Of a stretch of DNA of 44,603 bases, positions 16,411-22,881 are shown piece after piece. The notes below the pieces were generated by a model. The model saw nothing but the letters and a program-made list of their open reading frames with translations, ran no database searches and was not told the DNA's origin. Position 1 is the stretch's first letter; each line of letters begins with the position of its first letter. The stretch lies in the NCBI GenBank assembly GCA_038328705.1, contig JBBQMG010000014.1, forward strand, positions 1 to 44,603. Direction: 5' to 3'. The translations under genes were made by a program, and so were the position numbers. This stretch comes from UBA668 sp038328705. GTDB taxonomy: Bacteria; Actinomycetota; Acidimicrobiia; Acidimicrobiales; Ilumatobacteraceae.

Positions 16411-17865
16411 GTGGCCACACGGCGTCGAAATCCCTACCCGGGTTTGATCGTCGTCGCGCTGGTCCCCGCGCTGCTCTTCGGCGGCTGCTGGCGCTTCGCT
16501 GACGGCCGGGCACCGGACGAGGTGTTCGTGGCTGTCGACGACTCAGTGCCGGCGACGTCTGCTCCCGTAGCGATCAACACACCGCTGCTCTCGGTCCGTC
16601 GCGCGCCGGCGGTTCTGTCCCGCGACGCCAACTCGGCTGCCTTTCTAAGCGAGCTGCAGCCGCTGCTGGATTCGATCGACAGCAGCTCGTGTTTCGCCGT
16701 CTCGATCGACGGCTCGCCCGTCGCGGCGGTCAACGAGACGGTACCTCTGCGACCGGCGAGCAACGTCAAGTTGGTCACCGCCTCGGTGGCGCTGGAGGTA
16801 CTCGGCGAGGAGTTCGTCTACACGACGACGGTGAACGGTGTCGTCGGGGCAGGAGGAGTGGTGGCGGGCGATCTGTTTCTCATCGGTGGCGGTGACCCGG
16901 TGCTCAACAGTACGTGGTGGGTCGGCCCGAACCAGAAGTTCCCACCTGTCAATGTGACCTCCATCGAGGTGTTGGCCGAGGCGGTGAAGGCCGCCGGTGT
17001 GACATCGATCAGCGGTTCGATCGTCGGCGATGCAACTCGCTATGACGACGAGTGGTACCTGCCGACGTGGGCGCCCTCGCTTCGGTTCAGCGAAGGTGGG
17101 CCCTTGTCGGCACTGCTGGTCAACGACTCACGCGAAGCTGCAGACCTGTCGTCGAACGACCCCGTCGTCGGTGCGGCCACCGTCCTCACGCAGCTGCTCC
17201 AGGAGCGCGGCGTCACCGTTGGCGGGCCACCGAAGGAGGGCACTTCCGACGGGTCGCCGGCCGTCGCCAAGGTCGACTCTCAGCCGCTGCCCGCTGTGCT
17301 GCAGGAGATGCTGACCACCAGCGACAACAACACCGCCGAGCTGGTGCTGAAGGAGATCGGTCTCGCGGCCGGCGGAGCTGGAACCACCGTCCTCGGTTTG
17401 GAGAAGGTGATGACCACGTTGGGAGAGTGGGGTATTCCACTCGAGGGCGTCACCCTCGTCGATGGCTCCGGATTGTCGGACGAGAACCGACTCACCTGTC
17501 AGGCGCTCTTGGCCGTGCTCCAGCACGGCTCCGTCGACGATGCCGTTGGTCAAGGCTTGCCGCTCGGTGGCAAGAAGGGCGGCACGCTGTACGACGCCTT
17601 CCAGGAGGGCGAGCCGCTGTCAGGCGTGCTGCGCGCCAAGACCGGCACCTTGGACAACACCGACGGAGTCGCCAACAAGCCCGGAGCGAAGGCCCTCAGC
17701 GGCTACGTACCGCTGCCCGGTGGCGGCGCCATCGAGTTCTCGCTCTTGTTGAACGGCGAAACGATCACCAACAAGAGCGAGTACCGCCCGACCTGGGAGC
17801 TGTTGGCATCGATCCTGGCCGCCTACCTCACCGGCCCCACCCCGGACGCGCTGGCTCCTCGCTAG
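16411..17865 (+). CDS. dacB: D-alanyl-D-alanine carboxypeptidase/endopeptidase (PBP4, peptidase S13)
   Basis: A 484-residue protein with an N-terminal membrane/signal segment and the three penicillin-binding motifs: SNVK (S117, K120), SDN in LTTSDNNTAEL, and KTG in LRAKTGTLDN. This is the low-molecular-mass PBP4 class that trims or cleaves peptidoglycan cross-links outside the membrane. A cysteine after the hydrophobic stretch (LLFGGC) is a weak lipobox candidate. I use GTG 16411, one base after the upstream stop, rather than GTG 16393 inside the upstream gene. Likely co-transcribed with the acyl-CoA synthetase gene by proximity only. Confidence 0.9.
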   Translation: MATRRRNPYPGLIVVALVPALLFGGCWRFADGRAPDEVFVAVDDSVPATSAPVAINTPLLSVRRAPAVLSRDANSAAFLSELQPLLDSIDSSSCFAVSIDGSPVAAVNETVPLRPASNVKLVTASVALEVLGEEFVYTTTVNGVVGAGGVVAGDLFLIGGGDPVLNSTWWVGPNQKFPPVNVTSIEVLAEAVKAAGVTSISGSIVGDATRYDDEWYLPTWAPSLRFSEGGPLSALLVNDSREAADLSSNDPVVGAATVLTQLLQERGVTVGGPPKEGTSDGSPAVAKVDSQPLPAVLQEMLTTSDNNTAELVLKEIGLAAGGAGTTVLGLEKVMTTLGEWGIPLEGVTLVDGSGLSDENRLTCQALLAVLQHGSVDDAVGQGLPLGGKKGGTLYDAFQEGEPLSGVLRAKTGTLDNTDGVANKPGAKALSGYVPLPGGGAIEFSLLLNGETITNKSEYRPTWELLASILAAYLTGPTPDALAPR

Positions 17866-17998
17866 TGCATTGGGGTTCAGGTGCCGGTGTGCGGCCTCCC
17901 GGCGCCAACGCTCCGCCCCTGCGGCAGGCTTCACAGCATCAGAAAAGTCACCGGCACGACGCTCGGAGTCAGCGACGTGTGGCAGTACGGTGCGTCTC

Positions 17999-18622
17999 GT
18001 GGCCGTTTTACCGATGTTTCCGCTCGGCAATGTGTTGGTGCCCGGGGGAGTACTGCAACTTCACGTGTTCGAACCCCGCTACCAGTCGCTGGTGAAGGAC
18101 TGCGTGGCCGCCGAGGACCATGAGTTCGGTGTCGTCCTGATCGATCGGGGGCACGAGGTCGGCGGCGACGACCAACGCCGCCCCATGGGCACCGTCGCAC
18201 GCATGGTGCAGGTTGCAGAGCTCGACGGCGGTCGCTATGCGGTGATCGCGATCGGCATGCGACGAATGCGAGTCAGCGTGTGGCTGCTCGACGACCCGTA
18301 CCCCCTCGCCGACGTGGATGACGTGCCCGATGTCGATGACACTGATCAGGACAGCGACGAGATGCTGCGAGCAGTGACCGCCCGGGCCCGACGTTCCGCC
18401 GCGCTCGCACTCGAACTGGGCGACGAAGGAAACGAGCCTGGAACCGAACTTGCCGATGACGTACTGACTGCCAGCTATCAACTCATCGACCTTGCCCCGA
18501 TCGGTGCCGCCGATGCCTACGACCTGTTGTGCGCGGCCGGTCCGCTCGCTCGGATGAAGGCGCTCGACGAGCTGCTCGTAGGTGTCGAGGTAATCAACGC
18601 CTTTCGGCTGCAGAACCCCTGA
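17999..18622 (+). CDS. LON peptidase substrate-binding domain protein (no protease domain)
   Basis: A protein of about 207 residues beginning VAVLPMFPLGNVLVPGGVLQ and continuing LHVFEPRYQSLV, the classic opening of the Lon N-terminal (PUA-like) domain, then GTVARMVQVAELDGGRYAVIAIGMRRMRV. Neither the AAA+ nor the Ser/Lys protease domain of Lon follows; such stand-alone proteins are common in actinobacteria and of unknown role. The start is ambiguous between GTG 17990, GTG 17999 and ATG 18014. An acidic linker (DVDDVPDVDDTDQDSDE) splits the domain from a helical C-terminus. Confidence 0.85.
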   Translation: MAVLPMFPLGNVLVPGGVLQLHVFEPRYQSLVKDCVAAEDHEFGVVLIDRGHEVGGDDQRRPMGTVARMVQVAELDGGRYAVIAIGMRRMRVSVWLLDDPYPLADVDDVPDVDDTDQDSDEMLRAVTARARRSAALALELGDEGNEPGTELADDVLTASYQLIDLAPIGAADAYDLLCAAGPLARMKALDELLVGVEVINAFRLQNP

Positions 18623-18680
18623 GCTGGCGAAATTCGCCGATCGGTGGGGGAATGGGTCTCTCGCGTGCTACACATGTGAC

Positions 18681-19025
18681 GTGCCCGAGACAGCCCGCGA
18701 CACCAAGAAGAGCGCACCTCAGGGTCAGTTGGCCCAGACCGCTCAGCTCCTGCAGGACTACGCACGCCAAGAGTTGCGCGATCCGCTCGGCAACACCGGC
18801 CGTTGGATCCTCTCGGGGCTCATCGGTGCGATGTGCATCGGCTTCGGCACCGCCTTCCTCGTCCTGGGCCTCCTGCGGATGGTGCAAACCGAATGGCCGG
18901 CCACGTTCTCCGGTCGCTGGATGAACCTGATTCCCTACCTGTGCGGTCTCGCCTTCGCTGGCATCGTCATGGGACTGGCCCTGCAGCGCATCAACAAGAC
19001 ACCCCTGACGAAGGAGAAGCGCTGA
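18681..19025 (+). CDS. Small membrane protein, two transmembrane helices
   Basis: A 114-residue protein with a hydrophilic, helical N-terminus (QLAQTAQLLQDYARQELRDP) followed by two hydrophobic helices (WILSGLIGAMCIGFGTAFLV and LIPYLCGLAFAGIVMGLAL) and a basic tail. The layout resembles actinobacterial holin-superfamily-III-like membrane proteins, but I cannot name a function. GTG start. It is the first of three closely spaced small genes; the next starts two bases after its stop. Confidence 0.7.
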   Translation: MPETARDTKKSAPQGQLAQTAQLLQDYARQELRDPLGNTGRWILSGLIGAMCIGFGTAFLVLGLLRMVQTEWPATFSGRWMNLIPYLCGLAFAGIVMGLALQRINKTPLTKEKR

Positions 19026-19027
19026 CA

Positions 19028-19234
19028 ATGGCTCAGCAACGCATAACCCGCGCCGACCTCGAGTCCAAGTTCCGCGAGACCCAGAGTGGCCTACAGGGCA
19101 AGCTCAACGACAAGAAGCAGACACTGATGACGGTGGCCACCACCGGTGGCATCGTGCTGCTCATCATCTTCTTCCTGCTGGGCAAGCGCTCTGGCCGGAA
19201 GAAGACCACGTTCGTCGAAATCCGGCGGGTGTAG
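19028..19234 (+). CDS. Small single-pass membrane protein
   Basis: A 68-residue protein: charged helical N-terminus (ADLESKFRETQSGLQGKLND), one transmembrane helix (TLMTVATTGGIVLLIIFFLLG), and a very basic tail (KRSGRKKTTFVEIRRV). The ATG lies two bases after the stop of the preceding membrane-protein gene, so both are probably made together. A membrane-bound adaptor or complex partner is possible; no family recognised. Confidence 0.65.
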   Translation: MAQQRITRADLESKFRETQSGLQGKLNDKKQTLMTVATTGGIVLLIIFFLLGKRSGRKKTTFVEIRRV

Positions 19235-19239
19235 CCAGC

Positions 19240-19500
19240 GTGGCTCGGCGTCGCTCATCGCTGCTCTCACCCACCGCCATACTTCGCCGCAGCGCCCTGT
19301 ACAAAGGGTTCTTCGGTGGCCACCGCGGGTGGATGGCGGTCGGCATCGTGCTGTGGGGACCGCGACTGGCCCGCAAGTACCTCGGAAAGCACGAGGAGGT
19401 CATCGCAGTCGAGAAGCTGACGGCCGGCCAGTTCGTATATCTGGAGTCGATTGCGCCGCCCACTCGTCGGCAGCGCAGGGCCATCAAGCGCGCCAAGTAG
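19240..19500 (+). CDS. Small basic hypothetical protein
   Basis: An 86-residue, strongly basic protein (MARRRSSLLSPTAILRRSALY...) with one moderately hydrophobic segment (GWMAVGIVLWGPRLARKYLG) and a terminal RRQRRAIKRAK. GTG start, five bases after the preceding stop. Position suggests membership of the same small-membrane-protein unit. Function unknown. Confidence 0.6.
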   Translation: MARRRSSLLSPTAILRRSALYKGFFGGHRGWMAVGIVLWGPRLARKYLGKHEEVIAVEKLTAGQFVYLESIAPPTRRQRRAIKRAK

Positions 19501-19524
19501 GCCGTACCCAGGCACAATGGTGCG

Positions 19525-19722
19525 ATGAAGGTGCTGCTGCGCAATCCACGTCGAGAACTGGTCATCGAAGGCAGGCGCAGTGTCAACGCGCTGCTTGCCG
19601 AACTGCAGCTGCCGCGCGAGTCGCACCTCGTCATTCGTAACGGTACTCTCGTTCCCGGCGACGCCGATCTCACTGCCGACGATGTGGTGGAGATCCGCCC
19701 CGTGATCTCCGGTGGCAGCTGA
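19525..19722 (+). CDS. ttuB: MoaD/ThiS-type ubiquitin-like sulfur carrier, probable TtuB
   Basis: A 65-residue beta-grasp protein (MKVLLRNPRRELVIEG...DDVVEIRPVISGGS). Length and ending fit sulfur carriers that are activated at a C-terminal Gly-Gly and carry a thiocarboxylate. Its stop overlaps the start of the TtuA-type sulfurtransferase (TGATG), which strongly suggests that it is that enzyme's sulfur donor, as TtuB is in Thermus thermophilus. One oddity: a serine follows the Gly-Gly, so the glycine would not be terminal unless the serine is removed. A general MoaD or ThiS role is less likely because no moa or thi gene is nearby. Confidence 0.82.
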   Translation: MKVLLRNPRRELVIEGRRSVNALLAELQLPRESHLVIRNGTLVPGDADLTADDVVEIRPVISGGS

Positions 19723-20690
19723 TGGTGGCAGTTGGGTCGAAGTGCCGCGTCTGCAAAGCGCCGGCCATCATCGACCTGCCCCGCCACAACGCCCACTTCT
19801 GTGCCGAGCACTTCCTCGAGCTGTGCCGCCGCCAGGTGGTCAAGGCCATCGAGAAGTTCGACATGGTCTCGAAGGACGACCGCATTCTGGTCGCCGTCTC
19901 CGGCGGCAAGGACAGCCTTGCGGTATGGGACATTCTGCTCGACCTGGGCTACCAAGCCGACGGCCTGTACATCGGTCTGGGGATTGGTGACTACAGCGAG
20001 ACCTCCGCCGAGTACGCCCGCGCCTTCGCTGCCGAGCGCAGCCTGAAGCTCATCGAAGTCTCGCTACGCAACGACTACGGCTACGACGTGCCGACCGCCG
20101 CCAAGGCCACCAAGCGAGTGCCGTGCAGTGCGTGCGGCATCAGCAAACGGCACCTCTTCGACAAAGCCGCGCTCGACGGCGGCTACACCGTGCTGGTCAC
20201 CGGCCACAACATGGACGACGAAGCAGCGGTGTTGTTCGGCAACACGCTGCGGTGGGATGTGGAGTACCTGGCACGACAGTCGCCGGTGCTGCCTGCGCGC
20301 AACGGCTTCCCGAAGAAGGTCAAGCCGCTGATTCGCCTCACGGAGCGCGAGATGGCTGCGTGGTGCATCGTGCGTGGCATCGACTACCTGGTCGACGAGT
20401 GCCCGATGGCGCTGGGCAACAAGCACATCGCCTACAAGGAAGCGCTCAACGCGATAGAGCAGCAGTCGCCTGGCAGCAAGGCCGCCTTCTACCTGAACTT
20501 CCTCGACAACATGTCCCCGCTGCTCGCGGGCGGCACGGCTGCCGCCACCGATTCGCTGCTCAGCTGCGTCTCGTGCGGGGCGCCGACCACGGGCGATCTG
20601 TGCGCCTTCTGCCGTGTGGCGGACAAGGCGCGTGCACACGAACCGGTACCGGTGGAACTGGTGCTCGGAAAGGGAAGAGGACGACGATGA
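19722..20690 (+). CDS. ttuA: TtuA family tRNA 2-thiolation enzyme (position 54 of the T-loop)
   Basis: A 322-residue PP-loop ATPase. An N-terminal zinc finger (C8, C11, C27, H30) is followed by the adenylating P-loop SGGKDS (60-65), a CSAC pair (C135, C138), C227 in DECPM, and a C-terminal zinc finger (CVSCGAPTTGDLCAFC). The three middle cysteines correspond to the [4Fe-4S]-binding triad of Thermus TtuA (C130, C133, C222; constant offset of five). TtuA adenylates m5U54 of tRNA and replaces its 2-oxygen by sulfur delivered by TtuB. The gene overlaps ttuB by one base and trmI by four. The related NcsA/TtcA branches are less likely because both zinc fingers are present. Confidence 0.9.
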   Translation: MVAVGSKCRVCKAPAIIDLPRHNAHFCAEHFLELCRRQVVKAIEKFDMVSKDDRILVAVSGGKDSLAVWDILLDLGYQADGLYIGLGIGDYSETSAEYARAFAAERSLKLIEVSLRNDYGYDVPTAAKATKRVPCSACGISKRHLFDKAALDGGYTVLVTGHNMDDEAAVLFGNTLRWDVEYLARQSPVLPARNGFPKKVKPLIRLTEREMAAWCIVRGIDYLVDECPMALGNKHIAYKEALNAIEQQSPGSKAAFYLNFLDNMSPLLAGGTAAATDSLLSCVSCGAPTTGDLCAFCRVADKARAHEPVPVELVLGKGRGRR

Positions 20691-21457
20691 ACCGACCACT
20701 CGACTACGGCGACAAGGTGTTGCTGCTGGACAACAAGCAGCGGCGATACCTCATCACGCTGGCCGAAGGCGCCGAGTTCCACACCCATGCAGGCCTGGTG
20801 CCGCACGCGGAGTTCGTCGGCAAGCCGGAGGGCGTCGTGATGAAGAGCACGAAGGGTGCGTCCTACACAGCGTTGCGACCCACGCTGGAGGACTTCGTGT
20901 TGGAGATGCCACGCGGCGCGCAGGTGATCTACCCGAAGGACCTTGGGCCGATCTGCATGCTCGCCGACATCGGCCCCGGGGTGCGGGTGCTGGAGAGCGG
21001 CGTCGGCTCCGGCGCGCTCAGCATGACGATGCTGCGCTACGGCGCGGAGATCGTCGGCTACGAGCTGCGCGAAGACTTCCTCAATCGAGCCCGCACCAAT
21101 GTGCGCTCGTTCCTCGGTGAAGAAGCGCTGGGCCGTTATGAGCTGCACCTACGCGACTGCTACGACGGCATCGACGAGCGCGACGTCGATCGCGTCGTGC
21201 TCGATCTTCCCGAGCCATGGAAGGTCGTTCCGCACGCGGTTCACGCCTTGCGACCCGGCGGCATCCTGATCGCCTACACACCATCCATCACCCAGGCTGC
21301 GCAGACACGCGAGGTCATGGCCACACGCGAGTGGAGCGGCACACGTACGCTGGAAGTGCTGCACCGTGGCTGGCACATCGAGGGTCAAGCGGTCCGCCCC
21401 GACCACCGCATGGTGGCTCACACCGGGTTCCTCACCGTCGGCCGCTTCATCGGCTGA
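20687..21457 (+). CDS. trmI: tRNA (adenine-58-N1)-methyltransferase
   Basis: A 256-residue class I methyltransferase: RNA-binding N-domain (YGDKVLLLDNKQRRYLITLA, then THAGLVPH) and a SAM domain with VLESGVGSGALSMTM, the acidic YELREDF, and VVLDLPEPW. It methylates N1 of A58 in the tRNA T-loop as a tetramer. The ATG sits in an ATGA overlap with ttuA. In M. tuberculosis the same enzyme (Rv2118c) also neighbours the proteasomal ATPase gene. Together with TtuA it targets residues 54 and 58, which form the reverse-Hoogsteen pair of the T-loop. Confidence 0.94.
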   Translation: MNRPLDYGDKVLLLDNKQRRYLITLAEGAEFHTHAGLVPHAEFVGKPEGVVMKSTKGASYTALRPTLEDFVLEMPRGAQVIYPKDLGPICMLADIGPGVRVLESGVGSGALSMTMLRYGAEIVGYELREDFLNRARTNVRSFLGEEALGRYELHLRDCYDGIDERDVDRVVLDLPEPWKVVPHAVHALRPGGILIAYTPSITQAAQTREVMATREWSGTRTLEVLHRGWHIEGQAVRPDHRMVAHTGFLTVGRFIG

Positions 21458-21475
21458 GCTGCTGAGCCAAGACGC

Positions 21476-21506
21476 GAAGAAGGCGGCCGTGAGGCCGCCC
21501 TCTTTC
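21476..21506 (+). terminator. Intrinsic terminator after ttuB-ttuA-trmI
   Basis: A perfect 7-bp stem GGCGGCC/GGCCGCC (21482-21488 and 21493-21499) with a GTGA loop is followed by CTCTTT. The flanking GAAGA and TCTTTC extend the pairing, so it may also act for the convergent ferredoxin gene. Confidence 0.8.
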
Positions 21507-21527
21507 ATGAACGGGTAACAGTCGGAA

Positions 21528-21773
21528 CTAGGGCTCGATGAAGATGCACTCGCCGGGGCATTCCTCGGCGCTCTCGATGACCGCATCGAGGCGGCTATCC
21601 GGGAAGCTGGCCATGCCTTCGGCACCTTGGGGCAAGCCCTTGGCGGCGGCGTAGATCTTGTCGCCTTCCTTGACGTAGGCAAGGCCGTCGTCGAGGAGGG
21701 TGAAAACGTCGGGGGCGATCTCTTCGCACAGGCCATCGCCGGTGCACAAATCCTGGTCGATCCAGACCTTCAT
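21528..21773 (-). CDS. Small ferredoxin (3Fe-4S/4Fe-4S type)
   Basis: An 81-residue acidic ferredoxin, MKVWIDQDLCTGDGLC...AEECPGECIFIEP, with cysteines at 10, 16, 72 and 76. The C-x5-C spacing near the N-terminus and the late CP motif match the actinobacterial single-cluster ferredoxins that serve cytochrome P450s and related oxygenases. No P450 or ferredoxin reductase is nearby. I start at ATG 21773, preceded by AGGAGA at a good distance; the longer open frame upstream is not protein-like. Convergent with trmI across the terminator. Confidence 0.88.
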   Translation of the reverse strand: MKVWIDQDLCTGDGLCEEIAPDVFTLLDDGLAYVKEGDKIYAAAKGLPQGAEGMASFPDSRLDAVIESAEECPGECIFIEP

Positions 21774-21799
21774 ATCGTTTTGTCTCCTATTTCCGAGGG

Positions 21800-21991
21800 T
21801 CAGACCAGGTGAGCATACATGCCGAGACTGCCGAGAACCTTGATGGTGACGGTTGTCGCCGCCGCGCTGGAGCCTGAGTGTGAGGAGGATTCGTCTGCAC
21901 TTCCACTGGGCGAGGCGCCGCCGGTGACGGTGACACCACTTACAGTGATGTTCAGGCGGGCCAAACGACTCATTCTCGGGCATTTAGGCAC
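21800..21991 (-). CDS. Candidate small protein upstream of the ferredoxin gene
   Basis: A 63-residue frame with a GTG start preceded by GGAG five bases upstream, ending 26 bases before the ferredoxin start on the same strand. The composition is Ser/Thr/Val-rich, with strands at both ends (LNITVSGVTVTGG and TTVTIKVLGSLGMYAHLV) around a serine-rich middle. Not recognised. If it is not a gene, the whole 21774-22116 stretch is non-coding leader of the two divergent genes. Confidence 0.4.
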   Translation of the reverse strand: MPKCPRMSRLARLNITVSGVTVTGGASPSGSADESSSHSGSSAAATTVTIKVLGSLGMYAHLV

Positions 21992-22116
21992 GAATTCTCC
22001 ACGCTGGGTGGTGATTGGGGTATGGTTTGATCAACAAAGTAGCGGGTAGCCCAACACTCACAGTGATGAGGTTGAGCTGCAATGATGTCGGGTCCAGCGG
22101 GCCCAGAAGGGCAGCC

Positions 22117-22806
22117 ATGAAGAATCAACCCAGAACAAGAACTCGTTTCGCTATGTTCGTCGCCGGTGTCGCCATCGCGGTCGCTGGTGTCGTTGTCGGG
22201 GGTGGCGTGGCCTCGGCGCACCACCCCGAGATTTCCGCCATCGCAAGCTGCGACAACATCGTCCGATGGACGGCATACGCGTGGAATGGTCCTGATGACG
22301 CCAGCCGCACGAATCCTGACGTGGTTGTCACCTACTCGGTGGACCTTGGCGCGTCAATGCCTCTTACGAGCGGGCAGTTCAGCCCAGGCGACTTCCAGTT
22401 CAGTGGCCAGTTCCCCTGGCCCGCAGGTGCCACCCGAGTCGACATCACCGTCACTGCTGTGGGAGCGTGGGGTAACGGCTTCGGGGGCGGCGACGCCAGA
22501 TCGGTGATGGTTCGACTCGACTGCAGCGAAACTACGACCACGGTCCAGGAAACTACGACCACGGTCCAGGAAACTACGACCACGACCGTCCCAGCTACGA
22601 CAACAACCACCACCCAGGTGGCCTCGAACGCTCCTACGACCATTGCCACGACCACGACGGCAGTGGCGTCCAACGCCCCCACGACCACCGTTGCAAGGGG
22701 TCTGCCTCGCACAGGCGGCGACAACGGTCCGATGGCGTTGGTGGCCTTGGGACTGTGTCTCATCGGCCTCTCCTTGGTCCTCACCGCACGTCGCATCCAG
22801 GCCTGA
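22117..22806 (+). CDS. LPXTG-type surface protein with Thr-rich stalk
   Basis: A 229-residue protein: signal peptide (RFAMFVAGVAIAVAGVVVGG, ending VASAHH), a globular domain of about 110 residues with two cysteines, a Thr-rich stalk made of TTTTVQE and VASNAPTT repeats, then LPRTGG, a hydrophobic helix and ARRIQA. This is a sortase substrate. ATG 22117 is chosen because it begins a standard signal peptide (MKNQPRTRTR). It resembles the LPXTG protein at 13053-14096 in build but not in sequence of the globular part. No sortase is in the window. Confidence 0.82.
   Translation: MKNQPRTRTRFAMFVAGVAIAVAGVVVGGGVASAHHPEISAIASCDNIVRWTAYAWNGPDDASRTNPDVVVTYSVDLGASMPLTSGQFSPGDFQFSGQFPWPAGATRVDITVTAVGAWGNGFGGGDARSVMVRLDCSETTTTVQETTTTVQETTTTTVPATTTTTTQVASNAPTTIATTTTAVASNAPTTTVARGLPRTGGDNGPMALVALGLCLIGLSLVLTARRIQA
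22528..22597. repeat. 21-base tandem repeat in the stalk of the LPXTG gene
   Basis: The unit GAAACTACGACCACGGTCCA(G) is present at 22528 and 22549, with a third, partly diverged copy at 22570. Each encodes ETTTTVQ. A second, longer duplication (VASNAPTT) lies just downstream. Confidence 0.85.
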
Positions 22807-22881
22807 GCAGCACGAGAAAGTCACACCGTGGGGTTCGCTGATGGCAGGCATCGGCGGCTGCCACGGTGTTAGGTTCCTGAC

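Noticed and set aside
14463..16418. 651-codon minus-strand frame opposite the acyl-CoA synthetase
   Set aside because: Shadow of a recognised gene; no family motif and no ribosome binding site.
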